NCBI RefSeq assembly: GCF_031583145.1
Contig: NZ_CP134050.1
Coordinates: 5,259,501-5,323,500 of the forward strand
From: Brevibacillus brevis
GTDB lineage: Bacteria; Bacillota; Bacilli; Brevibacillales; Brevibacillaceae
DNA length: 64,000 nt
Direction: 5' to 3'
In this document: piece after piece, positions 42,701 to 51,506 of the stretch
Numbering within the stretch: the stretch's first letter is position 1
Layout of the letters: every line of letters begins with the position of its first letter
Notes under the pieces: generated by a model
Databases searched by the model: none
What the model saw: the letters and a program-made list of their open reading frames with translations, nothing else
What the model was told of the DNA's origin: nothing
Translations under genes and position numbers: made by a program

Positions 42701-42988
42701 CGTCGTCTCGACAGTGACGGTCGCAGAGCCTGCACGGGATTCAGAGGAAATCGTGCGCGCATCCCCGACGGCCCGTACCGCCTCCTCCACCGGACGGGTC
42801 ACAGTCTCGTCGATCTTGCCGGAGGTCAGACCGGGCGCTGCTAGCTGAATGGTATAAATCGGCACCGGCCGATCCGGAAAGGTAACCACGTCTATTCGCA
42901 ATACCGCCCCAAGCCCGATCAGGCAGCAAACCACCGCCAATAGCCGCGCAAGGGAGGGAACGATAGAGAAAAACGTCCGGTTATTCAT
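39734..42988 (-). CDS. RND-superfamily permease, atypical, 1084 aa
   Basis: The overall AcrB/SwrC-like layout is clear: helix 1, a large extracytoplasmic domain, a helix cluster (~residues 335-500), a second large domain and a last helix cluster. The pore-domain motif LAAPGLTSGKIDETVTRPVEEAVRAV and PGVAGVEIDD support the family. The helix-4 segment, usually GxxVDDAIVVxEN with the proton-relay Asp pair, reads SLLYTGAGSSLFHRV, so both Asp are missing. A ~45-residue highly charged cytoplasmic tail ends the protein. It overlaps the adaptor gene by eight bases. Export is likely, but the energy coupling is questionable. Confidence 0.85.
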   Translation of the reverse strand: MNNRTFFSIVPSLARLLAVVCCLIGLGAVLRIDVVTFPDRPVPIYTIQLAAPGLTSGKIDETVTRPVEEAVRAVGDARTISSESRAGSATVTVETTESIGSDYKERLEKKLDEVRGKLPIQEWSIRQDNLADNRIGYYLLHGGDVQTLSDVAHYTVYEKLSSLPGVAGVEIDDRSVKKQVDVIFRPSMLLAYGLTPGDVLAQLPGDVVAEQVGTVGQNKDQASFFWSSMTEGPQGLGKQLIATDQGYVPLKLLADIRDLRGSKGDEVSVYRGEPAVGITLLSADVGQMPEIRKQADAAIRELNEAAAGKYRIDLFDDPAQPLTGAIRQLSVLAAMAAAACAVFLYLTHRRIAVSALSLLAVVMATGFLLGGMWLTGLPLTYASLGPVILFSLLYTGAGSSLFHRVRQWPQEDSFLGVLRVAWRLLKPILLAIVVLAACWSALMMTDFLEGKDRIVLYDAWPVLLLGTAGLLLVYGFLAPVLAATWLGSGAERDTNSPSAAGKAARYAAQRWERMAKQGYLPYGVTLAASLLFIVLLHSFVLVDDYGELATNDKELALEMVQGSSVDDAIRAAQIAEDRLRELDEVLDVYTVASKQRLSLHLKLADRYDRTMETPDLEKELDKRLRDIPGTDPFAFVVSEDVKTRLEFTVKGPSLLTTQAIAQEVLSELEKFTYRDEDGREIITDERIGAGTSKTIIDIRPKPEMLARYRITESEIKRQLESYLGEQSAGSVFWNEQSVPVKVRFPDKWMEYPEQVKNILIQTPVGKVRLGDLVQWQLGKEPPVYQREDGLYVFTVSSAVRDAGRIDSLSYVLPLRMQKTMIIPEGYTILNADELKKLKEEQADKEDWGARVLVAGGLIAAVLLASLLLQRRTRDGLFALAILPVLAGGVMLGLLVMDRPMNGMAAYGIGASAALLLQQALVSLDELQAARAQGASIWEATRLGTARTLASLLTVFGSVLLASLPLTVGLASGIDPFASFACTLLSGTLLSAFVSLVLIPAMFHAAEWKQTAKAELTLPIVLQRIRVWWENDRVRKQEARARKQWLKEQRKQQRADQKEQETRRTKDLSSEDFLPLTARTKDANQ

Positions 42989-44219
42989 CCGCCACCTTCA
43001 CCGCCTCGCCGTCCACCAGATAGGAGAGGCCGGAGCCGACGATCTGGTCGCCCGACTGCAGCCCTTCCACGATCTCGTAAAACGTTCCGTGAATCCCCCC
43101 GACTTTGACCGGAGTCTTTTCCACGGAATTTTCATTGATTTTCATCACGTAGTATTCCTCTTCGGATATGCCCACGCTGCTCACCGGCACCAGCATCACG
43201 TTTTTCGCATCCAGCTCATATTGGCAGGTCACGGTCATCCCGCCCTTCCAATTGACATCGGCTCCGGACACCGTTACCTCTACCGGATACGCCCCCAGGC
43301 TTTGATCCATGACGGGCGAGACGAAGGTGACCTTGCCCTCGGCCCGGCTGCCGTCCGGAGCTTTCACGGTAACTAGGGCGCCTGGCTGCCAGCTGCCGAT
43401 CTGCTCGCTTTCCACTTGCAGCTTGACCAGCCACTGGGAGGTGTCCACCAAGCGCATGACTTCGCTGCCGGGTCCCGTCTGCTCGGACTGGACCTGGGCA
43501 ATCGCTGCTACCACGCCCGAAAACGGCGCCTTCAGCACCGCATCGGACGCTTCCTGTTTGGCCCGGGTCAGCTGGACGTTGGCTTGCTGCAGTTCCGCGT
43601 TGGCCTCTTCCACATCCAGCCGGTCCGCGCCTTTCAGCAGCTTGCCCAAGGCGACTTCCTCTTCCTGCAGATCCAGCTTGGCTTGCCGCTCAGCCAGCGC
43701 GAGCCTGTCCAGCTCGTCCTTGGAGATGGCTCCGCCGGCGTAGAGAGCCTTGGCCTGGGCATGCTCGCGCTCGGCTTTCGCTGCCGTCTCCTTCGCTTTC
43801 TCCACTTGCAGCTTTTGAGTCTGCACCTCATGGCTTTCCGGTCCCTGGGCGGCTTTGCTGCGCCGGACGTTCGCGCTCGCCACTTGTCCCAAAGCGGCGT
43901 TGACTCCTTGCTGCAAGACGGTTTCGTCCAATGTCGCCAAGGTCTGGCCCGCCTTGACGCTCGCCCCCTTCTCCACGAGTATCCGGTCGATTCTGCCCGA
44001 GGCGCCAAAGGACAGCCCTGCCTCCTGTCTGGGGGCCACTACCCCGGAGACTTCCAGCGTCAAGGCGTCCTGATTTTCCTCCACCGTATAGGCATTGACC
44101 GTTTTTACCTTGATGACGGTCTCTTCCTCGTTTTTCTTCAATTCGGCCATGTCGCTGTTCAGCTTTTCACAGCCGGTGAGCAACAGCGCCACAATCGTGA
44201 GACTGATCCATTTTTTCAT
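42981..44219 (-). CDS. RND/HlyD-type membrane fusion lipoprotein, 412 aa
   Basis: A lipoprotein signal with Cys17 (ALLLTGCEKL) is followed by a membrane-fusion fold: lipoyl-like half (SFGASGRIDRILVEKGASVKAGQTLATLDE), a long Ala/Gln/Lys/Glu-rich coiled-coil hairpin (~residues 95-215), the second lipoyl half (DAVLKAPFSGVVAAI), then beta-barrel and membrane-proximal domains. It would link the RND permease to the outside of the cell membrane. CAGGAGTG precedes the ATG at 44219. Confidence 0.92.
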   Translation of the reverse strand: MKKWISLTIVALLLTGCEKLNSDMAELKKNEEETVIKVKTVNAYTVEENQDALTLEVSGVVAPRQEAGLSFGASGRIDRILVEKGASVKAGQTLATLDETVLQQGVNAALGQVASANVRRSKAAQGPESHEVQTQKLQVEKAKETAAKAEREHAQAKALYAGGAISKDELDRLALAERQAKLDLQEEEVALGKLLKGADRLDVEEANAELQQANVQLTRAKQEASDAVLKAPFSGVVAAIAQVQSEQTGPGSEVMRLVDTSQWLVKLQVESEQIGSWQPGALVTVKAPDGSRAEGKVTFVSPVMDQSLGAYPVEVTVSGADVNWKGGMTVTCQYELDAKNVMLVPVSSVGISEEEYYVMKINENSVEKTPVKVGGIHGTFYEIVEGLQSGDQIVGSGLSYLVDGEAVKVADE

Positions 44220-44501
44220 CCCTGTCACTCCTGCAACGCATGCGTATCCCGCAATGTTTGCCTTTTTTTGAATAAAAATAATAATTAGCAAAATATATTT
44301 TACAGAAAAGCATGCCAGTTGTACCACTTTTCAGTCATTTTTTATATTTTTTTATGAATGCACCCATTACTTTCGTCACTTGTTTGTAACTCGAATCCTG
44401 TATGATAGAAGAAAGCGGTTTACAAACCTTGTGGCGCTGCCGATTGTTAGCGCTTTCTCACAAAGGTTTTACGTCATTTTTTCACGGTGGGAGTGATTGA
44501 C

Positions 44502-45194
44502 ATGGCTAAAATTTTTACCTCTTACACAGACATCGTGGCCGATATTCACGATGGTGCTACGCTGCTGGTGGGCGGATTCGGACTCGTGGGTATTCCCGAA
44601 AACCTGATCATTGCCTTGCGTGACAAAGGTGTCCGCAACCTGACTGTCGTGTCCAACAACTGCGGTGTGGACGACTGGGGACTGGGCCTTCTCTTGCGCG
44701 AAAAACAGATCAAAAAGATGATCTCTTCTTACGTAGGGGAAAATAAAGAATTTGAACGCCAATTCCTCTCCGGCGAACTCGAAGTCGAGCTGACGCCGCA
44801 AGGTACTCTCGCAGAGCGCGTGCGTGCAGGCGGAGCCGGAATTCCTGCCTTTTACACCCCGGCTGGCGTAGGCACGCCGATCGCAGAAGGACGGGAGACC
44901 CGCGTATTTGGCGGCAAGGAGTACTTGCTGGAGGAAGGCATCACGGGTGACTTCGCGCTTATCAAAGCGTGGAAAGCCGACAAGATGGGCAACCTCGTGT
45001 TCCGCAAGACCGCCCAAAACTTCAACCCGATGATGGCAGCCGCCGGAAAAGTCACAATCGTCGAAGTGGAAGAAATCGTGGAGACAGGCGAGCTGGATCC
45101 TGACCATATCCATACACCGAGCGTCTATGTTCAGCGGATCATCCAGGCGCCATCGTTTGAAAAACGGATCGAGCGGCGTACGGTCCGCTCCTAA
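44502..45194 (+). CDS. scoA: 3-oxoacid CoA-transferase subunit A, 230 aa
   Basis: This is the alpha subunit of a succinyl-CoA:3-oxoacid (or acetoacetate-type) CoA-transferase. Motifs are [58 protein letters not shown] and [42 protein letters not shown]. It enables the use of acetoacetate or short-chain acids during starvation or sporulation. GGGAGTG precedes the ATG. It forms a two-gene operon with subunit B. Confidence 0.94.
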   Translation: MAKIFTSYTDIVADIHDGATLLVGGFGLVGIPENLIIALRDKGVRNLTVVSNNCGVDDWGLGLLLREKQIKKMISSYVGENKEFERQFLSGELEVELTPQGTLAERVRAGGAGIPAFYTPAGVGTPIAEGRETRVFGGKEYLLEEGITGDFALIKAWKADKMGNLVFRKTAQNFNPMMAAAGKVTIVEVEEIVETGELDPDHIHTPSVYVQRIIQAPSFEKRIERRTVRS

Positions 45195-45235
45195 TCGCAA
45201 CGGAAACGAATGCCATTCACAAGGAGGAAACAGAT

Positions 45236-45892
45236 ATGTCGCTGACGCGTGAACAAATCGCCACTCGTGCCGCACAAGAAATCGAAGACGGCTTTTATGT
45301 GAATCTGGGAATCGGGATGCCGACGCTGGTCGCCAACTACATCCCGGAAGGCAAGACGGTCGTGCTGCAATCCGAAAACGGTCTTCTCGGCATCGGTCCG
45401 TACCCGACCGAAGAGGAGCTCGATCCCGATCTGATCAATGCCGGCAAGGAAACCGTAACCGCCATCCCGGGCGCCGCTTACTTCTCCAGCGCGGAATCCT
45501 TCGCCATGATTCGCGGCGGACACATCGACCTCGCGATTCTCGGCGCTATGGAAGTGTCTGCTGAGGGCGACCTGGCCAACTGGATGATCCCCGGCAAAAT
45601 GGTCAAGGGCATGGGCGGCGCGATGGATCTGGTGCACGGCGCGAAGAAGATCGTCGTCATCATGGACCACGTCAACAAGCATGGGGAAACGAAAATTTTG
45701 AATGAATGCGTCCTCCCGCTCACCGGGAAAAAGGTCGTAAACCGCATCATCACGGACCGCGCCGTACTGGATGTCACCCCGGAAGGCCTCGTGCTTGTCG
45801 AGGTAGCGGAAGGCTACACCGCTGAAGACATTCAGGCTTGCACGCAGCCCAAGCTGATCATCTCTCCGAACCTCAAAACGATCCAGCTGTAG
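45236..45892 (+). CDS. scoB: 3-oxoacid CoA-transferase subunit B, 218 aa
   Basis: This beta subunit carries the catalytic glutamate, Glu47 in [12 protein letters not shown], which forms the enzyme-CoA thioester. Other family motifs are [67 protein letters not shown] and the C-terminal [16 protein letters not shown]. It follows subunit A by 41 bases with AAGGAGG before the ATG. Confidence 0.95.
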   Translation: MSLTREQIATRAAQEIEDGFYVNLGIGMPTLVANYIPEGKTVVLQSENGLLGIGPYPTEEELDPDLINAGKETVTAIPGAAYFSSAESFAMIRGGHIDLAILGAMEVSAEGDLANWMIPGKMVKGMGGAMDLVHGAKKIVVIMDHVNKHGETKILNECVLPLTGKKVVNRIITDRAVLDVTPEGLVLVEVAEGYTAEDIQACTQPKLIISPNLKTIQL

Positions 45893-45928
45893 GCAACAAG
45901 CTTCATCCCATCATAACCACACCGATTT

Positions 45929-45961
45929 GACCTCACCGAATTCGCGTGAGGTCTTTTTTTC
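45929..45961 (+). terminator. Rho-independent terminator of scoAB
   Basis: GACCTCAC and GTGAGGTC arms around CGAATTCG are followed by TTTTTTT on the plus strand. Confidence 0.92.
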
Positions 45962-45974
45962 GCGTCTGCCCGGA

Positions 45975-46004
45975 TTCGCTTCCCTTCCTCTTCCGGTATA
46001 TAAT
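45975..46004 (+). promoter_or_regulatory. Candidate promoter of the carboxylesterase gene
   Basis: A perfect -10 TATAAT (45999-46004) lies 43 bases before the ATG. The -35 (TTCGCT, 18 bases upstream) is weak. Confidence 0.45.
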
Positions 46005-46046
46005 GAGGGATACAAACAAATTCCACTTTTTGTGAGGCGATACACG

Positions 46047-46754
46047 ATGAAAAAAACAGTCGGTTGTCTCCTCATCCACGGATTTGCCGGAGACATCAAC
46101 GACGTCCTTCCGCTGGCGAAAAGATTGCGGGAAGAAGGGTACCAGGTCGAGTGCCCTACGCTGGAAGGGCACGGCACCACCCGCCGCGAGATGGCCAAAA
46201 GCACCCGTCACGACTGGCTCCGCTCTGCCCACGAGGCCTACAAGCGCCTATCCATGCGGGCCGACTCCATCGTGGTCATCGGCTTTTCCATGGGCGGGCT
46301 CCTCGCGTTTCACCTGGCTACGACCTACCCGGTGGAACTGCTGATCACGATGAACACCCCGTATAAATACTGGGATGTAAAAGAAGCGATGAACTACTTG
46401 CGGGAAGATTTCCACACGCACTCCCGGCGATACATCAGAGGCATCGGCCGAATCCCGCTTTCCAGCATGGTGCAATTCCGGCGGCTGCTCTCCGAGACAA
46501 AGCCGCTCTTGCCCAAGGTCACGACCCCTTACCTGCTGCTGCAGGCCCGCCGGGACGATACCGTCCACGCCGTCAGCGCCGAGCTTTTGGCGTCCAGCGT
46601 AAATGAAGCGGCCAGTGCGCAAATCAGCTGGTACGAGAATTCCAATCACATGATCCTGCACGGTCCGGACAAGGATGAAGCGATCGCTCACGTCGTGGAC
46701 AAGATCAAAGAACACTTCGCTTCTTATGCCACTGCAGTCGACCTCCCCACATGA
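46047..46754 (+). CDS. Carboxylesterase/monoacylglycerol lipase-like alpha/beta hydrolase, 235 aa
   Basis: This is a small serine hydrolase similar to Est30-type carboxylesterases of Bacillales. It has an oxyanion motif LLIHGFAGD, nucleophile Ser81 in GFSMGG, catalytic Asp in LLQARRDDTVHAVSA and His in YENSNHMILHGPDKDE. The N-terminal His-Gly appears at residues 11-12, and GAGGCG precedes the ATG. The last 50 bases overlap the convergent MFS gene. Confidence 0.9.
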   Translation: MKKTVGCLLIHGFAGDINDVLPLAKRLREEGYQVECPTLEGHGTTRREMAKSTRHDWLRSAHEAYKRLSMRADSIVVIGFSMGGLLAFHLATTYPVELLITMNTPYKYWDVKEAMNYLREDFHTHSRRYIRGIGRIPLSSMVQFRRLLSETKPLLPKVTTPYLLLQARRDDTVHAVSAELLASSVNEAASAQISWYENSNHMILHGPDKDEAIAHVVDKIKEHFASYATAVDLPT

Positions 46755-47916
46755 TCGAAAGTAGCAGCAGGGCCAGCGCAATCCCGCCGTACACCGCCCC
46801 TAGTCCCAGCCGCCCGTCGATCCAGAAGGCAAGCAGAGGCCCCAGTGCCGCGCCCACATCGGTCACGACGGAATACAGCGTCATCAGCGCCGTGCTGTTT
46901 GCCTGACCGGATGCTTCGTCGGCCGCCAGCGTATCCATCACCGTCGTCAGCACGGTCGCGGTGAGCTGTATCCCCAGCAACACGAAGAGCCACAGCCAAT
47001 AGGACATAGGCACGTGCAGGACGGCAAAGAGAACGGCAGCGGCCAGGAGCGACCAAGCGAAGAGGCTGTTTCGCCCATAACGGTCGGACAGCCTTCCGAA
47101 CCACGGGGCTGCCCATGGCTCCCAGCCCCACCTTGCCCCCTGTACCAAGCTCGCCATGACAGCAGCCCCGATGGCGATTCCTCCAACCAGGACAACCGGC
47201 TGCCGGACTTCGAGGAGCCTGCTCAGGGTGGAAGCAAACATTCCTTGATACACCATCGCCACCACGAGCGCTGACGCCATCGTCGCCCAGACGCTCCCCT
47301 GCTTCCACATGCGCACGTCCCTTCTAGGCAAATCGGTATAAACATGGCTCTTCTGAAAGGATGGGCGAATGTACAAAAATACGAGAGCCAGCGCTGGCAA
47401 GGAAAAGAAGCCCAGCACAGTGGAGGTGACTGTCAAGCCGTACCTCGACGCCAGCAGCGCGCCTGCAATCATCCCGCCCAAGCTGCCCAGGCGGTACAAT
47501 CCATTGTACAGGCCCATCAGCTGGCCCCGGTTGTGCTCCTCGGAGACCGAGACGATCAGGGAATACGCTCCCAGCCTCAGAAACGTCCAGGCGATCCCCC
47601 ACACGCTGCGCATGATGAGCAACAGCCAGAATCCTTGGAAACCGTACGACACGGTCGTGATAAAGGCGAGAGCCACCGCGATGACCAGCCCGATCCGCCC
47701 CCCTGCTCGCTCGTACCATCTCCCCACCAACGGCCCGAGCGGTACCCGGACCAGCCGGTTGATCGACAGCAAAATCCCTACTTCCCACAAAGAATCGAGG
47801 CCCGCCTCCTGCCAGTAGACCGGCAGGACGATGTACAGCATCGAATCGCCCAGCAAACAAAAGGCGGTCACCAGTGCGACGGCGATGACCTGTTTCTTTC
47901 CGTTACTCTCCTTCAT
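46705..47916 (-). CDS. MFS transporter, 403 aa
   Basis: This protein has twelve membrane segments with the MFS loop 2-3 signature (PLGPLVGRWYERAGGRIGLVIAVALA) and the helix 8-9 counterpart (PWFGRLSDRYGRNSLFAWSLL). Family resemblance is to drug or metabolite exporters (DHA1 type). A LysR gene is divergently transcribed 116 bases away and is the likely regulator. Its 3' end overlaps the esterase gene on the other strand by 50 bases. Confidence 0.9.
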   Translation of the reverse strand: MKESNGKKQVIAVALVTAFCLLGDSMLYIVLPVYWQEAGLDSLWEVGILLSINRLVRVPLGPLVGRWYERAGGRIGLVIAVALAFITTVSYGFQGFWLLLIMRSVWGIAWTFLRLGAYSLIVSVSEEHNRGQLMGLYNGLYRLGSLGGMIAGALLASRYGLTVTSTVLGFFSLPALALVFLYIRPSFQKSHVYTDLPRRDVRMWKQGSVWATMASALVVAMVYQGMFASTLSRLLEVRQPVVLVGGIAIGAAVMASLVQGARWGWEPWAAPWFGRLSDRYGRNSLFAWSLLAAAVLFAVLHVPMSYWLWLFVLLGIQLTATVLTTVMDTLAADEASGQANSTALMTLYSVVTDVGAALGPLLAFWIDGRLGLGAVYGGIALALLLLSIMWGGRLQWHKKRSVL

Positions 47917-48032
47917 GATTGGCTCCTTTAAACGAACTTGATTCTATGCTATACAGTACAGAGGCTGTTCCCACTTTTCCAATACATCTTTCTGTCTGAT
48001 TCATAACCAAACGTGATGAATGGAGGATGATT

Positions 48033-48914
48033 ATGAACCTGCATGCGCTTCGCATATTCGTGGAGGTCGCGTCCCGCGGAAGTGTGACCGCCGCCGCTGA
48101 CGCCTTGTCCATCAGCCAGCCTGCTGTCAGCGCCCAAATCCGCAAACTTGAACAGGAGCTCGGCATCGCATTAATCCTGCCAGACGGCCGCGGCATTGCT
48201 TTGACGGACGAGGGGCGTTTCCTTTCCGGGCAGGCCCGCCGAATCTACGACTGGGAAAAAGAGATCGAGCACCAGCTCGCCGAGATGAGAGAAGGAACGA
48301 AAGGACGGCTGCGGCTGGCCTCCACCTTTCTTCCATCGCACTACCTCGTCCCCAGATGGCTCGCTTCGTACAAGAAGACGCACCCCCATGTCGAGGTCGA
48401 AATTCGTACAGGAAACTCCCGGCAGTCCATCGAACGACTGCTGCATTGCGAAGCAGACCTCGCCGTCATCACCAATGAAGTCTGGGATGAGAGCCCTATC
48501 CGCCGTTTCCACCTGATCGATGTGCCCTTCTGGTTCATCGTCCCGCCCCAGCACCCTTTTGCGGGAAAGGAAGTCCCCCTTGAGCGGCTCGTGCAGGAGC
48601 CGTTTTTGCTGCGCGAACCCGGCAGCTCTACCCGGGAAAAGCTGTTCTCGCTCTGCCGGGAGCACCGCGTCCAACCTCCGCAGGTAGGCTTGCAGTACCA
48701 CGGCCTGGTGGAATCGATCCAATCGGTACGCGCCGGTTACGGGACGATGCTCGCGCCCGAGCTGGCTGTCAGCGAGCTGGTAGACCGGGGAGAGGTCGGG
48801 CGCGTGACAGTCCCGGGCATCGAGATCAAGCGCCCCGTCTATTTGTGCCTGCGCGAAGATGGCCTGGGGCTGCGCCCCGTAGTTGCCCGCTTTTTGGAGA
48901 TGGTGTTGGGGTAA
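48033..48914 (+). CDS. LysR-family transcriptional regulator, 293 aa
   Basis: A complete HTH (MNLHALRIFVEVASRGSVTAAADALSISQPAVSAQIRKLEQELGIALILPDGRGIALTDEG) and effector-binding domain are present, with FLLREPGSSTREKLFSLC and GYGTMLAPELAV. The layout resembles CysL/CynR-like regulators. The ATG at 48033 is six bases after GGAGG; the ATG two codons earlier touches the ribosome binding site. It is divergent from the MFS gene. Confidence 0.92.
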   Translation: MNLHALRIFVEVASRGSVTAAADALSISQPAVSAQIRKLEQELGIALILPDGRGIALTDEGRFLSGQARRIYDWEKEIEHQLAEMREGTKGRLRLASTFLPSHYLVPRWLASYKKTHPHVEVEIRTGNSRQSIERLLHCEADLAVITNEVWDESPIRRFHLIDVPFWFIVPPQHPFAGKEVPLERLVQEPFLLREPGSSTREKLFSLCREHRVQPPQVGLQYHGLVESIQSVRAGYGTMLAPELAVSELVDRGEVGRVTVPGIEIKRPVYLCLREDGLGLRPVVARFLEMVLG

Positions 48915-49017
48915 TGTATCGCGCATCCGCCTAATCCACCTTCGACGAATAGACATACATATAGATTGGAAGCCGTGCATTTCGCCTTTTCAACTTTCTC
49001 GCCAAGGAGCGATGGAA

Positions 49018-50754
49018 ATGCCCACGCTAACTTTCGTTTTTACAGGAGGTCTCCAGACGTTTGCCGTTCCGCCTTGTGTGACTTCGCTGACCATCAGGGC
49101 TGTCGGAGCGAGAGGAGGCGATTCGGGGGCCCAGGGAAACTTCGGGAGAGGTGCCTCCATTCAAGGAAATTTTCCCGTCACCTCGGGTGAGATCCTCACG
49201 ATTCTCGTCGGCGGGGCTGGCGGCGACAGTCCGTTGACAGGCGCCGGCGGCGGGGGCGGCTCGTTTGTTTGGCGAACGACCGCTCCTGCTTCGCTCGCCA
49301 ACCTGCTGATCGCTGCGGGAGGCGGCGGCGGAACCACGGTAAATCCCGGAGTAGATGCATCGGCAACAAGCCCAAATGGCGGGAATGCAGCCGGTAATCC
49401 TGGCGGTGGGGCCGGCGGCGCGGCAGGAACGGGAGGCGGGGCCGGGAGCGGCTTGGGAGGTGGCGGCGGGGCCGGTATCATCGGAAATGGCGGCTCGTCT
49501 GGGGGAACCGGGGGTACTGCCATTGACTTGGGAGGTTCCGGAGGTGCGGGAAGCCCGATCGGGGAACCCGGAGGCTTTGGCGGGGGCGGCGGCAGTTCCG
49601 TTGGAGCTGGCGGGGGCGGGGGCTTTAGCGGAGGAGGCGGCGGGTCCGGTACCATTTCCGGCAATTTGGGCGGCGGCGGAGGGGGCGGCGGGTCGTTTAA
49701 CGGGGGCAGCAATCCAATCAACCTGCCCGGCGTCGGAACAGGCAACGGTGAGGTTGTCATCACGTATGACTTTGCTTTTGGCCCCCCTACGATCATCTGT
49801 CCAACCGGCATCAATGCAACAGCTGCCCCCGGAAGCGATTCGGCGACTGTTACCTACAGCGTTCTCGCAACGAGCCCTGGCTGCGGCATCATTTCCATTT
49901 CGTGCGCCCCTCTTGGCATGACCCAGACCTTCCCTGCCTTGCCCGTGGCAATCACCACCGAAACGGGAAACTTTCCCTTGGGGACGACAATCGTGACCTG
50001 TACCGCGACCGATGTGGCCGGCCGTTCTGCTTCCTGTACCTTTTCCGTAACCGTGGCAACTGCCGTCATCCCGACCATCCCTCCGCCAATCCCGAACAAT
50101 CTGCAGCCAGAGTGCGTTCGGGTCCAAAAGGTCTACGACTGGGTCATCGCTGCAAGCAGGGAGCAAAGCAAAATTCCTCTCCCCGACGATTGCCGCAGGC
50201 TTGTCGACGCGGCCATCAGTGCAGGCCAGGATATTACTTTGCAATGCGGGGAAACGGCCGTACCTTCTGCATTCCTCCCCGACCCCCGGCTTTCGCGCCT
50301 CCCTTCCTTTTCATGCAGGGTCGCGGGCATTCGCCGAGAAACGCTCCTCGTCGCCGGAGCTGCCGTCCGTGTCGGAATTGTCCGTTTTCAGTTCGGTGCC
50401 ACCCTGCTGGTGAGTGTCTTCGCCGACGGTACGTTGCTGTGTGACTTCCCGGCTGACATCCAGTTCGACGATGAAGTGGCCCTCTGTTTGCCGGAGCCGT
50501 TGGACGAAAGCAATATCGTCTGCCGGATCACCGCCGTCGAGTGCTCTCCTCGCGCGGACGTCATGCTCGGCGGTATGGTTGATTTGGAGATTCTCGTTTG
50601 CAAGGAGCTTCGGGTAGAAGCAGAATTGATACTGGAAGTGCTGGGAAAATTCTGTTCTCCTCGTCCAGCCAATATTCCCGTGCCCTCTCCCACTGCCTCT
50701 GTTTCCTGTACGCCGATCCTCTTTCCGCCGCACTGCCCGGCGATCTTCCCGTGA
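49018..50754 (+). CDS. Glycine-rich protein with HYR domain, probable spore-surface protein, 578 aa
   Basis: Three parts are seen. An N-terminal glycine-rich beta domain (residues 1-240) opens with FVFTGGLQTFAVPPCVTSLTIRAVGARGGDSG and contains many GGGG and GGSGG runs. A HYR-type immunoglobulin-like domain covers ~255-347 (PPTIICPTGINATAAPGSDSATVTYSV... GTTIVTCTATDVAGRSASCTFSVTV). A cysteine-rich C-terminal region starts at ~365 with CVRVQKVYDWV. There is no signal peptide or membrane helix. Such cysteine-rich, unsecreted surface-type proteins in spore formers are often exosporium or coat components; this is inference. AAGGAG lies eight bases before the ATG. Confidence 0.78.
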   Translation: MPTLTFVFTGGLQTFAVPPCVTSLTIRAVGARGGDSGAQGNFGRGASIQGNFPVTSGEILTILVGGAGGDSPLTGAGGGGGSFVWRTTAPASLANLLIAAGGGGGTTVNPGVDASATSPNGGNAAGNPGGGAGGAAGTGGGAGSGLGGGGGAGIIGNGGSSGGTGGTAIDLGGSGGAGSPIGEPGGFGGGGGSSVGAGGGGGFSGGGGGSGTISGNLGGGGGGGGSFNGGSNPINLPGVGTGNGEVVITYDFAFGPPTIICPTGINATAAPGSDSATVTYSVLATSPGCGIISISCAPLGMTQTFPALPVAITTETGNFPLGTTIVTCTATDVAGRSASCTFSVTVATAVIPTIPPPIPNNLQPECVRVQKVYDWVIAASREQSKIPLPDDCRRLVDAAISAGQDITLQCGETAVPSAFLPDPRLSRLPSFSCRVAGIRRETLLVAGAAVRVGIVRFQFGATLLVSVFADGTLLCDFPADIQFDDEVALCLPEPLDESNIVCRITAVECSPRADVMLGGMVDLEILVCKELRVEAELILEVLGKFCSPRPANIPVPSPTASVSCTPILFPPHCPAIFP

Positions 50755-50864
50755 CCCCTGCAACTGACGGGCAGCCGGCACATCGGTCCGCTTTTCTAGC
50801 TCGGACATCCTTCATCCTTACTTGTACAAAAAAGCCCTCTCCATTTCCGGAGGTCACAGAAGAA

Positions 50865-51484
50865 CTTCGGTTTTGCCGGTGATCTGAGATTTTTGTAAAA
50901 ACCGCTTCGAGAGTATCCACTGTATTTTTGGCGGGAAGCTTCGCTTTGAGCGATTTGTCCACGGAGTAAATCGCTTTTCGCAGTTTTCGGGCTCGGTCTT
51001 GCAAGATTTCTCTTGGGGATTTCTGATTATAGCGAGCCTTTACATGCGTGTCGTCCACCATGATGGCGGCGCTCTTGAGAATATCTTTCTCGACCGCCAG
51101 TTGAACCCGTTTTTCCGATGAGCATGTCCAGCAGGTTTATGTCTTTTAACCGAAGCTTGCGAAACTTGGTCAAGGAACTCGGATCGATGACCGGCTCTTC
51201 CGGTGCCATATGAAGGAAATCCTTGAACGACATCTCATACCTGGACCGCTCGACCATATCCACATCCGACAATTCAAAAATGGCTTTGAGCAATAGATAT
51301 GTAAACATCCGAACAGGGTCAATGGCAGGCCGTTGTTCAGACAGCAGTTCGCTTTTCATTCGTCGTAGATAAAAGAGAAACTCACATGTTCGTTGATCTG
51401 GCGCAACATGTTATCTTTCGGGACAACGAGGTCATATAGCGCGGTGCAGGGACTAAACGCAAATGAGATCTGTGGCCGGAACAT
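50865..51484 (-). pseudogene. IS1182-family transposase remnant, frameshifted and truncated
   Basis: Three minus-strand pieces line up with an IS1182-type transposase: MFRPQISFAFSPCTALYDLVVPKDNMLRQINEHVSFSFIYDE; then LLSEQRPAIDPVRMFTYLLLKAIFELSDVDMVERSRYEMSFKDFLHMAPEEPVIDPSSLTKFRKLRLKDINLLDMLIGKT; then VDDTHVKARYNQKSPREILQDRARKLRKAIYSVDKSLKAKLPAKNTVDTLE. A one-base loss near 51358 and a one-base gain near 51105 break the frame. The last two-thirds of the gene is missing. No clear terminal inverted repeats were found. It is a dead relic next to purU. Confidence 0.82.
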
Positions 51485-51506
51485 GGGGCTTCAACCATTA
51501 AGTATG

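Noticed and set aside
49027..50244. Long proline- and alanine-rich ORFs antisense to the glycine-rich gene
   Set aside because: They are the complement of glycine codon runs. The plus-strand frame has the ribosome binding site and recognisable HYR domain.
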